6,877 bases of DNA from Pseudomonadota bacterium (GCA_030271595.1 JARXKO010000081.1:1-6877); one strand, 5' to 3'. Shown: positions 1-6,461, counted from the first letter of the stretch. Notes: generated from the sequence alone by a model not told the origin. Translations and numbers: made by a program.

Positions 1-1
1 G

Positions 2-1135
2 ATCGGCCGTCGTCCGGGCTTGCTCGACGGACTCATCGACCAGTCGAGTTTCGCCAAACACCCCGATGCCCGGGCGACCGCGGCCAATCTCACCGCCGCA
101 GTCAAGGGACTTGCCTATGGCGACGCCCTCGAGCGAGTCCGCCTGACGGTCGGGGAGCGGCGCTTTGCCCTCGGAGTCCAGCTGATCGCTGCTTACCGCC
201 ACCCGATCGTCATCGCCGAGGGCTATAGCGATCTGGCAGAAGGCACGATCGTCGCCTTGGCGGCGCTTACCGCCACCGAATTCGAAGCGACCCACGGCAA
301 GATCGACAACGGCGAACTGATCGTCCTGGCGCTCGGCCGGCTTGGCGGGCGGGCGCTGACCAACGCCTCCGACCTCGACCTCATCTTCCTCTACGACGCG
401 CCGCCCGGGGCCGTGTCGGACGGCACCAAGGCCCTGGCCGCGGCCGATTACTACAACCGTTTGGCGAGCCGGGTTACGGCGGCGCTCGCGGTGCCGACCG
501 CGAGCGGCCCGCTCTACGACGTCGATACCCGCCTCCGCCCGCAAGGCACGCAGGGAATGCTCGCCGTGGCGCTGGGCGCGTTCGAGACCTACCAGCGCGA
601 CGAAGCCTGGACGTGGGAACATATGGCGTTGTGCCGGGCGCGGCCGCTGACCGGCTCCGTGCGGGCGCGCAAGAGGGTCCAGAAACTAATCTGCGCGATC
701 CTGCAAGCGCCATCGGACGGCGACAAAGTGCGCGTCGATGCGGCCAAGATGCGCGCGGACATGGCCACCCACAAGCCACCCGCCGGGGCCTTTGATATCA
801 AGCTTGGGCCGGGCGGACTGGTCGATCTCGAATTCGCGGTCCACACGCTCCAGTTGACCAGTCACAAGGGGCTCGACCCGCGGCTGGAAGTGGCGCTCGA
901 AGAACTGGTCGAAGGCGGGCTGATCGACGGCGAGGCGGACAGCGATCTGCGCTTGCTCAGCGCGGTCCTGGTGGTGCTGCGACTGGTCGCGCCGGGGCCG
1001 ATGGAGCCAGCCGAGGCGTCGCGGGCGTTGGTCGCGAACCTGTGCGGCTATCCGGACTGGCAATCGCTGGTTGCGGCGATCGACGGCGCGCGGCACAGGA
1101 TCGCCGAGCGCTGGCAGCGGGTGAAGGGAGCATGA
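2..1135 (+). CDS. glnE: Bifunctional glutamine synthetase adenylyltransferase/deadenylylase, C-terminal part (5' end outside window)
   Basis: GlnE attaches AMP to, or removes it from, glutamine synthetase in response to PII and glutamine, tuning nitrogen assimilation in the cytoplasm. The frame is open to the left edge, so 377 C-terminal residues of a protein usually about 900-950 long are present. The nucleotidyltransferase signature GRLGGRALTNASDLDLIFLY carries the metal-binding Asp pair at bases 371-373 and 377-379. It is followed by YDVDTRLRPQG (from base 515) and EHMALCRARP. The C-terminal helical domain motif KLGPGGLVDLEF starts at base 800. About 250 residues follow the Asp pair before the stop, which fits the C-terminal (adenylylating) domain of E. 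coli GlnE rather than the N-terminal deadenylylating one. The TTG at base 20 is internal, not a start, because the homologous sequence IGRRPG continues upstream. The TGA stop is 4 bp before bcp, suggesting cotranscription. Family assignment is very secure. Confidence 0.96.
   Translation: MGRRPGLLDGLIDQSSFAKHPDARATAANLTAAVKGLAYGDALERVRLTVGERRFALGVQLIAAYRHPIVIAEGYSDLAEGTIVALAALTATEFEATHGKIDNGELIVLALGRLGGRALTNASDLDLIFLYDAPPGAVSDGTKALAAADYYNRLASRVTAALAVPTASGPLYDVDTRLRPQGTQGMLAVALGAFETYQRDEAWTWEHMALCRARPLTGSVRARKRVQKLICAILQAPSDGDKVRVDAAKMRADMATHKPPAGAFDIKLGPGGLVDLEFAVHTLQLTSHKGLDPRLEVALEELVEGGLIDGEADSDLRLLSAVLVVLRLVAPGPMEPAEASRALVANLCGYPDWQSLVAAIDGARHRIAERWQRVKGA
1126..1130 (+). promoter_or_regulatory. 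Ribosome binding site for bcp
   Basis: GGGAG lies inside the last codons of glnE, 9 nt before the bcp ATG at 1140. It supports that start and close coupling of the two genes. Confidence 0.6.
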
Positions 1136-1139
1136 CGCG

Positions 1140-1607
1140 ATGATCAATGAAGGCGACAAGGCACCGGCGATCAGTGCCGCGGCGAGCGACGGCAGCACTG
1201 TCGCGATCGGTGCTCCGGGGACCAAGCTAGTGCTCTATTTCTATCCCAAGGACGACACGTCGGGCTGCACCCGCGAGGCGCAGGACTTCACTGCTTTGGC
1301 GGGGGAGTTCGAACGCGCGGGCGCGAAAATCGCCGGCGTTTCCCGCGACCCGATGACCAAGCACGACAAGTTCATCGGCAAATACGGCCTCAAGGTGCCG
1401 CTCATCGCCGACGAGGACGGGACGATTTCGGATGCCTTCGGGACCTGGATTCAAAAGTCGATGTACGGCCGCAAATATATGGGGATGGAACGCTCGACCT
1501 TCCTGATCGACAAGGACGGCCGGGTGCTAAAGGCGTGGCGCAAGGTCAAAGTCCCTAACCACGCTCAGGACGTGCTGGCTGCGGCGCGGGAACGTCGATC
1601 GGATTAG
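1140..1607 (+). CDS. bcp: Thioredoxin-dependent thiol peroxidase (Bcp/PrxQ-type peroxiredoxin), single-cysteine form
   Basis: A cytoplasmic peroxiredoxin of 155 residues, the usual Bcp length, that reduces H2O2 and organic hydroperoxides. The active-site block YPKDDTSGCTREAQDF holds Pro36, Thr40 and the peroxidatic Cys43 (the PxxxTxxC pattern). The conserved Arg is probably Arg118 in MERSTFLID, followed by the typical strand and KDGRV turn. In many Bcp proteins a resolving Cys sits five residues after the peroxidatic one (CTxxAC). Here that place is Gln48, and there is no other cysteine in the protein. By inference it works as a 1-Cys enzyme, its sulfenic acid being resolved by an external thiol such as thioredoxin, glutathione or a partner protein. 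The ATG is supported by an upstream GGGAG. The gene probably shares a transcript with glnE. Its last 53 bp, including the stop, overlap the 3' end of the convergent M20 peptidase gene. Confidence 0.95.
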   Translation: MINEGDKAPAISAAASDGSTVAIGAPGTKLVLYFYPKDDTSGCTREAQDFTALAGEFERAGAKIAGVSRDPMTKHDKFIGKYGLKVPLIADEDGTISDAFGTWIQKSMYGRKYMGMERSTFLIDKDGRVLKAWRKVKVPNHAQDVLAAARERRSD

Positions 1608-3057
1608 GCGCCGCCGCGCCGGAGCCGGCAAGGCTGCGGTAGATCATCTCCCAGTGAAGCACATCGTCGTACATCGCGCGCACCGGAATGCGCTCATCCA
1701 GCCCGTGCATCCGGTCATCCAGCGGTGAAATGGCCCAGCTGCCGTCGACATCATAGACAGGGATGCCCTGGGCGCGGAAAAAACTGCCATCGCTCGCTCC
1801 CGCCGTCATCGCCGCGAACACCGGCATCCCGGGTCCGTGAATGCGTTGAATGGCTTTGGTGACGGCAGCGAACACATCGGCCCGAAGCGGCGACGCCGGC
1901 GTCGGCACGCCGATATACTGCGGATCGGGCGCCACCACGACCTGCGGGCCGGCCATTGCCTGAAGCTCGGCCTGGACGTCCTTGGGCTGGACCCCGGGAA
2001 AAATGCGGCAATTGACCGTCGCCTGCGCCATTTGCGGCAACGCGTTGTCGGCGTGGCCGCCCTTCAGCATCGTTGCGACGCAGCGCGTGCGCGTCAGCCC
2101 GGCGTCGATCGGGCTCGCTTCGACAAGGTCGGCGGCGGCGCCGTCGTTGGGATTGGCGAGCCAGGCGCGCATCGCCTGGCCGAGTGCGCTGCTGCCTTCC
2201 TGGCGCGCGCGCTCGGCGAAGTAGCCGCGCGTGACGTCGTTCTGCATCGGCTGAAAGCGATAGGTGCGTAGCTTTTCGAGCGCATCGGCAAGGTCGTAGA
2301 TAGCGTTGTCGGGCCGCGGCCGGCTGCTGTGCCCGCCAGGATTGCGGGTGGTGAAGAAATAGGTCTGGTAGGTCTTTTCGGTCATCGTGATCTGGCAACC
2401 AATCGGCCGGAAATTCACGTCATACGATCCGCAGCCACCGTCGGCATTGAGGCCGAATTCGGCGTCGGTCAGGGTGCGCCACTTGGTCGACCCCAGCGTC
2501 GCTCCGACTCCGCCGGTTTCTTCGTCGCCGCTGTAAAAGAAGATGATGTCGCGGTCGGGCTTGAACCCTTCGGACATCAGCTTGACCGCGGCCATAGTGG
2601 TCGCGACGTCGCCATTCTTCATGTCGGCCGTGCCGCGCCCCATGAAATAGCCGCCCTCTTCGCGGAACACGAAGGGGTCGAAGGTCCAATCCTCGCGCTT
2701 GGCCTCGACGACATCCATGTGGCCGAGGATGAGCATCGGCTTTTGGGTCGCGTGCGGCGAGCGCCAGCGGACGATCAGCGCCGCCGTCTGGTCCCCGGGC
2801 AATGCTTCATATGGCAGGATGTGGATGTCCGATTCCGCAATCCCCGCGCCGCGGAACTGGTCGGCGAGCAGCTTGGCCATGCGCGGCACTTCACCGCGAT
2901 TGCGGACGCTGGGGATTTCGATCGCCTGCTTGAACACGGCGCGAGTCCTGGCCTGCCACGCCGGCGAAAGCTGGCTCGGGATGGAGCGCGGATCGGTCGC
3001 CGCGAAGGCCGTGGTCGCCATCGCGGCCGTGAGCACGAGGGCCAGGACATTCCTCAT
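1555..3057 (-). CDS. Exported M20-family zinc metallopeptidase (second of tandem pair)
   Basis: A predicted periplasmic or secreted di-zinc hydrolase of 500 residues in the M20 (ArgE/DapE/carboxypeptidase G2) family; the substrate is unknown, likely a peptide or N-acyl amino acid. Residues 1-19 form a signal peptide ending AFA|A, with no lipobox. Putative catalytic residues, assigned by motif, are His113 and Asp115 (GHMDVV), bridging Asp145 (GRGTADMKNG), general base Glu179 and ligand Glu180 (GDEETGG), Asp206 (LNADGG) and His451 (MHGLDER). His243 in NPGGHSSRP belongs to the inserted dimerisation domain. The start at 3057 was chosen over an in-frame ATG at 3126 because it opens the signal peptide, has TAGGAG 7 nt upstream, and does not overlap the preceding gene, which ends 17 bp away. 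Relative to its paralogue it has an extra C-terminal tail, residues 479-500, rich in Pro and Ala, most of it encoded antisense to bcp. Cys208 and Cys220 are also absent from the paralogue. Family assignment is secure; specificity cannot be read from the sequence. Confidence 0.92.
   Translation of the reverse strand: MRNVLALVLTAAMATTAFAATDPRSIPSQLSPAWQARTRAVFKQAIEIPSVRNRGEVPRMAKLLADQFRGAGIAESDIHILPYEALPGDQTAALIVRWRSPHATQKPMLILGHMDVVEAKREDWTFDPFVFREEGGYFMGRGTADMKNGDVATTMAAVKLMSEGFKPDRDIIFFYSGDEETGGVGATLGSTKWRTLTDAEFGLNADGGCGSYDVNFRPIGCQITMTEKTYQTYFFTTRNPGGHSSRPRPDNAIYDLADALEKLRTYRFQPMQNDVTRGYFAERARQEGSSALGQAMRAWLANPNDGAAADLVEASPIDAGLTRTRCVATMLKGGHADNALPQMAQATVNCRIFPGVQPKDVQAELQAMAGPQVVVAPDPQYIGVPTPASPLRADVFAAVTKAIQRIHGPGMPVFAAMTAGASDGSFFRAQGIPVYDVDGSWAISPLDDRMHGLDERIPVRAMYDDVLHWEMIYRSLAGSGAAAPNPIDVPAPQPARPERG
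2281..2348. repeat. Imperfect direct repeat within the M20 pair, copy 1
   Basis: This 68-bp segment matches 3729-3796 at 60 of 68 positions with no gaps. It encodes the conserved NPGGHSS-to-ADA stretch of the dimerisation domain. It reflects gene duplication plus protein-level conservation and could be a site for recombination between the two genes. Confidence 0.8.
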
Positions 3058-3064
3058 TTGAAAA

Positions 3065-3070
3065 CTCCTA
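3065..3070 (-). promoter_or_regulatory. Ribosome binding site that fixes the start of the second M20 peptidase
   Basis: On the minus strand this reads TAGGAG, 7 nt before the ATG at 3057. It lies in the 17-bp gap between the two peptidase genes and decides for the signal-peptide start rather than the longer upstream reading. Confidence 0.8.
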
Positions 3071-3074
3071 ATCG

Positions 3075-4544
3075 CTACCCCGCGAGGTCGCGGATCATGC
3101 TTTCCCAGTGGCGGACATTGTCCCACAGCGACTGGACTGGAATGCGTTCGTCACGCCCATGAGCGCGTTCGTCGTCGGGCGACACGCCCCACTGGCCATC
3201 GACCCCGTAAACCGGGATTCCGCGGGCGCGGAACTCGAGCCCGTCGGTCGCTCCGGTCGACATCTGCGGGATGATCTGCTGGCCCGGAAAGCGCGCGTGG
3301 ACCGCCTTGGTGTACGCGTTGACGATGTCGGGCCGGAGCGGCGACACCGGCGTCGGATGGCCGACGTCGGCGAACGGCGTGACCTCGATATTGGGACCGA
3401 CCATCGCTTTCAGCTCGGCCTCGACGACTTTGGGCTCGACCCCCGGCATGATCCGGCAATTGACCGTCGCTTCGGCCAGCTGGGGCAAGGCGTTATCGGC
3501 ATGACCGCCCTTGAGCATGGTGGCGACGCAGCGGGTTCGGGTGAGACCGACTTCGAGCGGATTGGCCTCGATCGCGTCGGCTGCAGCGCCGTTCTTGGGG
3601 TCGGCGAGCCAGGCGCGCATCGCCCGCCCGAGCTCGGTGTCGCCCTCCTGTCTGGCGCGGGCGGTGAAATAGGCGATCGTGGTTTCGGTCAGCATCGGCT
3701 CGAAGCGATGGCCCTGCAGCTTCTTGAGCGCGTCGGCGAGGTCGTAAATCGCGTTGTCGGGGCGCGGCCGGCTACTGTGGCCGCCGGGATTGCGGGCCCG
3801 GAAATAATAGCTCTGGAAGGTCTTTTCGGACGTCTGCAGGCCGGCGCCAAGCGGGGCTCCGTCGCGGGTGAAGCCGAAATCGCCGGCGTCGGCGTTGAGC
3901 GCGAACTCGGCCTCGGTCCATTTGCGCCATTCGGTCGCGCCGAGCTCGGCGCCCTTGCCCTGGGTTTCTTCATCGCCGGTGAACAGGACGACGATGTCGC
4001 GATCAGGCTTGAAACCCTCGGCCTTGAGCTTGAGCAAAGCGACGACGACGGGGACCAGCCCGCCTTTGTCGTCGCCCGATCCGCGGCCGTAGAAATAGCC
4101 GTCCTTTTCGACCAGCTTGAACGGATCGGTGGTCCAGTCGGCGGGAAGCGCCTCGACCACGTCCATGTGGGCCATGATCAACATCGGTTTGGCCGTGGGC
4201 GTGCCAGACGCGGGCCAGCGCGCGATCAGCGCGGCGGTATTGTTGCCGGGCACCGATTCATAGGGGAGGACGTGGATGTCGCTGTCGGCCCAGCCGGCGG
4301 CCTTGAGCTTGCCGGCGAGATAATTGGCCATCTGCGGGACCTGGTCGCGGCCCTTGACCGTCGCCGTTTCGATCACGGTCTGGTAAATCTCGCGAGTCAC
4401 CTTTTCCCATTGCGGGGGCAGCGGCTTGGCCCCGGCCAGGGTCGCCGGCGGCGGCGATGTCACCGGCGCCAGCGCGGGCGCGGTCTGGGCGATTGCACCG
4501 GTGGCGGCGAAGGCAAGCAATGCAGCGGCGAATGCTGGGCGCAT
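3075..4544 (-). CDS. Exported M20-family zinc metallopeptidase (first of tandem pair)
   Basis: A predicted periplasmic or secreted M20 di-zinc hydrolase of 489 residues; substrate unknown. Residues 1-19 are a signal peptide ending AIA|Q, followed by a Pro/Ala-rich linker to about residue 44. Putative catalytic residues by motif are His126 and Asp128 (AHMDVV), bridging Asp158 (GRGSGDDKGG), base Glu192 and ligand Glu193 (GDEETQG), Asp219 (LNADAG) and His462 (AHGRDER). His256 (NPGGHSSRP) lies in the dimerisation domain inserted at roughly 236-390. It is a clear paralogue of the downstream gene: residues 251-273 and 333-355 are identical to 238-260 and 320-342 there, and about half the rest matches by eye. 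The start at 4544 was chosen over an in-frame ATG at 4610 because it opens the signal peptide and has GAGGAG 7 nt upstream. The protein ends at LAG, without the tail of its paralogue. The only two cysteines, Cys339 and Cys363, are conserved in the pair. A candidate promoter lies just upstream. Confidence 0.93.
   Translation of the reverse strand: MRPAFAAALLAFAATGAIAQTAPALAPVTSPPPATLAGAKPLPPQWEKVTREIYQTVIETATVKGRDQVPQMANYLAGKLKAAGWADSDIHVLPYESVPGNNTAALIARWPASGTPTAKPMLIMAHMDVVEALPADWTTDPFKLVEKDGYFYGRGSGDDKGGLVPVVVALLKLKAEGFKPDRDIVVLFTGDEETQGKGAELGATEWRKWTEAEFALNADAGDFGFTRDGAPLGAGLQTSEKTFQSYYFRARNPGGHSSRPRPDNAIYDLADALKKLQGHRFEPMLTETTIAYFTARARQEGDTELGRAMRAWLADPKNGAAADAIEANPLEVGLTRTRCVATMLKGGHADNALPQLAEATVNCRIMPGVEPKVVEAELKAMVGPNIEVTPFADVGHPTPVSPLRPDIVNAYTKAVHARFPGQQIIPQMSTGATDGLEFRARGIPVYGVDGQWGVSPDDERAHGRDERIPVQSLWDNVRHWESMIRDLAG
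3729..3796. repeat. Imperfect direct repeat within the M20 pair, copy 2
   Basis: The counterpart of 2281-2348, offset by 1448 bp. An exchange between the two copies would delete or duplicate one gene's worth of sequence and leave a chimeric but in-frame peptidase gene. Confidence 0.8.
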
Positions 4545-4551
4545 GGAACAA

Positions 4552-4557
4552 CTCCTC
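4552..4557 (-). promoter_or_regulatory. Ribosome binding site that fixes the start of the first M20 peptidase
   Basis: The minus strand reads GAGGAG, 7 nt before the ATG at 4544. Strength and spacing match those of the downstream paralogue, consistent with a duplicated gene unit that kept its own ribosome site. Confidence 0.8.
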
Positions 4558-4572
4558 AAGGATCGTTGCGGG

Positions 4573-4600
4573 AAGCTAGTCGCACCCCAGCCGCCGTCAA
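4573..4600 (-). promoter_or_regulatory. Candidate housekeeping promoter for the M20 peptidase pair
   Basis: In the 79-bp gap before the first peptidase gene the minus strand reads TTGACGG (4600-4594), a 13-nt spacer, then ACTAGCTT (4580-4573). This resembles the Caulobacter sigma-73 consensus (TTGaCgS, 10-14 nt, GCTANAWC): the -35 match is full and the -10 match partial. Transcription would begin near 4566, leaving a leader of about 20 nt that contains the GAGGAG ribosome site. By inference the peptidases can be transcribed separately from the zapE cluster. This is a consensus match by eye only. Confidence 0.4.
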
Positions 4601-4623
4601 GCGGCCTCAACGCGGCCCGCCAA

Positions 4624-5352
4624 TCAGAAATTGAGGCCTAGTGCGGCGTAGAGATGCGCCGTCAATCGTCCGCTGCCATCCTCTCGAACCGGCCCTCCGG
4701 ACAGCAGCAGCGACCAGTGCTTCGACAAGGTGACGATCGAGCCGGCGTCGATGGTGGTGGTGCCGCGGACACCCGCGCTGTCACCGCCTTCGTGGGCGAT
4801 CTCCATCCCGGCGACGAGCCGCTGCGACACCGCGCGAGTGAGCGCGATTGCCGCGATCGCGCTGTTGCGCGCGCCGCGGCCGCTGCGGAGCCTGTAGCCG
4901 CCGCCGCCGAACAGCGTCCATTTGCCGCGCTCGATCCCGGCCCACACCGGGAGCAACAGGCTGGCGCGGCCGCCGCCCGGGCCAGTCGGCAGGAACACGC
5001 GCGGAAAGATCGCTATCGACACCCCGCTCGTCGCATCGTGAACGAAGCGGTATTTCAGCCCCAGCTCGACCTCGCCCGAGGCGACATGCGGGCGCGACCG
5101 GGTGTCGATCGCAAGCGGCAGGGTGGCGGTCAACTGGACGCCCGCAAGCGGACCGTAATTGAGATCGAGGCCGGTGCTTCCAAGAAGGTTGCCCTGATCG
5201 ACCCCGAAATCCGCGAAATTGTAGATTTCCCAATGGCCGAGTTCGGTCGGATCGGGATCGTCGGTGATGTAGGGCGGCCCGGCACCGGCGGCCGAACCGC
5301 AAGCCAAAGCCGCGATGCCGGTCAGCACGCGAACCGCCTTGGCCAGGATCAT
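4624..5352 (-). CDS. Outer-membrane beta-barrel protein, MetA-pathway/transporter-like family
   Basis: A predicted outer-membrane barrel of 242 residues. An N-terminal signal peptide (positive Lys5/Arg8, hydrophobic core, AGA|G at residue 24) precedes the motif PPYITDDPDPTELGHWEIY. A Thr-Asp-Asp-Pro followed by a Gly-His-Trp-Glu pattern is, from memory, typical of the family annotated as putative MetA-pathway of phenol degradation or transporter proteins (Pfam Phenol_MetA_deg). The rest alternates short amphipathic strands with Gly-rich turns. The chain ends YAALGLNF, and a C-terminal Phe is the usual signal for the BAM assembly machinery. The phenol link in the family name is weak evidence of function, so the role here is unknown. 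The ATG overlaps the zapE stop as ATGA, with a modest GGGGA 9 nt upstream, so translation is probably coupled to zapE. A promoter-bearing gap separates it from the exported peptidases downstream. Confidence 0.82.
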   Translation of the reverse strand: MILAKAVRVLTGIAALACGSAAGAGPPYITDDPDPTELGHWEIYNFADFGVDQGNLLGSTGLDLNYGPLAGVQLTATLPLAIDTRSRPHVASGEVELGLKYRFVHDATSGVSIAIFPRVFLPTGPGGGRASLLLPVWAGIERGKWTLFGGGGYRLRSGRGARNSAIAAIALTRAVSQRLVAGMEIAHEGGDSAGVRGTTTIDAGSIVTLSKHWSLLLSGGPVREDGSGRLTAHLYAALGLNF

Positions 5353-6461
5353 CCGCCGCGGTCCCCGAGGCCGTGACCCAGAGCGAGATATTCGGCGCTG
5401 CGCATCTCCTCGAGGCGGCTGATGGTGCGCTCGAACTCGAAGCGGCCGTCGCCCTTGGGGTAGAGGCCGGCGGGCTCCGCATCGGCGGCGGCGAGCAATT
5501 TGACGCGGTGATCGTAAAGCTCGTCGATGAGGGTGACGAAGCGCGCGGCCTCATTGCGCATTTCGGGTCCCATGACCGGGATGCCGACGATGATCACGGT
5601 GTGAAAACGGCGGGCGATGGCAAGGTAATCGGGGGCTCCGCGCGCGTCGCCGCAGAGGCGCTTGAACGAGAATACCGCGACTCCCTTGAGGCTCTTGGGG
5701 ACGTGGAGGGTTCGCCCGCCGCCGACGTCGAGTTCCTCGCTCGGCACCTTGGCCCGGTCCTCGACCGGATAATCGGTCAGCTGGAAGAATGCCTGGGCCA
5801 GCGCCGCGCTCGCCGCCGGGCCGTTGGGGATGTGCCACACCTCGACCCCGGCGAGGCGGTCGAGCCGGTAATCGCTCGCTCCGTCGACGGCGACGACCAG
5901 CATTTTGCGCTCGATCATGGCGATGAAGGGGAGGAACAGGTCGCGGTTGATGCCGTCTTTGTAGAGGTCGCCCGGCGGGCGGTTGGAGGTGGTGACGACC
6001 TTGACCCCTTCATCGATGAGGCGCTCGAACAAGCACGACAAGATCATCGCGTCGGCGGGGTTGTTTACCTGCATTTCGTCGAAACACAGCAGGCGCGCTT
6101 CGGCGGCGATCTGCTCCGCGACCGGTTCGATCGGGTTGCCCTCCTCGGCGCCGCGCGCGATCCGCAGCCGCTCGTGGGTTTCGATCATGAACTCGTTGAA
6201 ATGGACCCGCCGCCTGGGATGGATCGCGAGATGGTCAAAGGCGAGGTCCATGAGCATGGTCTTGCCGCGCCCGACCCCGCCCCACAGATAGACTCCCGCG
6301 GGACCCTCGCCGCCGTCCTTGCCGAATAGCCGCGACCACAGCGATTCCTTCGCCTCCGCCAGGCGGTCGAGCGCATCGGCGGCGCGTTTCTGGGCCGGAT
6401 CGGCCTTCAGCTCGCCAGCATTGATGAGGTCGACATAGGCCTGCCCGACTGATCCGCTCAT
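5349..6461 (-). CDS. zapE: Cell division protein ZapE (AFG1-like P-loop ATPase)
   Basis: A cytoplasmic AFG1/LACE1-family ATPase of 370 residues, close to the usual ZapE length. In E. coli ZapE binds FtsZ and affects Z-ring stability, notably under low oxygen or heat; mitochondrial relatives assist protein turnover. Walker A is GGVGRGKT (residues 61-68, Lys67), preceded by GVYLWG. Walker B is LLCFDEMQ (124-131, Asp128-Glu129). A sensor-like VVTTSNRPP (Asn160) and the family motif NRDLFLPFI (172-180) follow. The C-terminal part has FVTLIDELYDH (308-318) and FERTISRLEEM (343-353), both typical of the family. The start at 6461 was chosen over an in-frame upstream ATG at 6677: the residues before it are low-quality shadow sequence of the thioesterase, and the ATG overlaps the thioesterase stop as ATGA. 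There is no clear Shine-Dalgarno site, so translation probably depends on coupling. The stop likewise overlaps the start of the barrel protein gene. Confidence 0.95.
   Translation of the reverse strand: MSGSVGQAYVDLINAGELKADPAQKRAADALDRLAEAKESLWSRLFGKDGGEGPAGVYLWGGVGRGKTMLMDLAFDHLAIHPRRRVHFNEFMIETHERLRIARGAEEGNPIEPVAEQIAAEARLLCFDEMQVNNPADAMILSCLFERLIDEGVKVVTTSNRPPGDLYKDGINRDLFLPFIAMIERKMLVVAVDGASDYRLDRLAGVEVWHIPNGPAASAALAQAFFQLTDYPVEDRAKVPSEELDVGGGRTLHVPKSLKGVAVFSFKRLCGDARGAPDYLAIARRFHTVIIVGIPVMGPEMRNEAARFVTLIDELYDHRVKLLAAADAEPAGLYPKGDGRFEFERTISRLEEMRSAEYLALGHGLGDRGG

Noticed and set aside
1608..1630. A terminator between the convergent bcp and peptidase genes
   Set aside because: The genes overlap, and the GC-rich sequence just past bcp shows no convincing stem with a T-run on either strand.
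3058..3126. A longer start for the second M20 peptidase
   Set aside because: It would put 23 unrelated residues before a well-formed signal peptide and overlap the upstream gene; a strong ribosome site serves the 3057 start.
2329..3162. A 277-codon plus-strand open frame antisense to the second peptidase gene
   Set aside because: Same codon-aligned antisense effect; no recognisable motif.
4590..4605. A hairpin (GCCGC, 6-nt loop, GCGGC) after the barrel gene as a terminator
   Set aside because: The stem is only 5 bp and no T-run follows on the minus strand; the loop is better read as part of a -35 element.
4545..4610. A longer start for the first M20 peptidase
   Set aside because: It would bury the signal peptide and run across the candidate promoter; GAGGAG serves the 4544 start.
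3108..4634. A 508-codon open frame on the plus strand, antisense to the first peptidase gene
   Set aside because: It is codon-aligned with the sense gene, where rare TTA, CTA and TCA codons leave the opposite strand free of stops. The product is low-complexity and resembles nothing, while the minus strand encodes clear M20 motifs.
5299..5352. A lipoprotein signal (Cys18) in the barrel protein
   Set aside because: The preceding residues A-L-A lack the usual Leu at -3, and a normal AxA-type cleavage site (AGA) follows at residue 24.
4654..5376. A 240-codon plus-strand open frame antisense to the barrel protein gene
   Set aside because: Codon-aligned shadow, rich in Arg, Ala and Gly; the minus strand has a signal peptide and a family motif.
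5373..6329. A 318-codon plus-strand open frame antisense to zapE
   Set aside because: Codon-aligned shadow of a gene with intact Walker motifs; no motif of its own.
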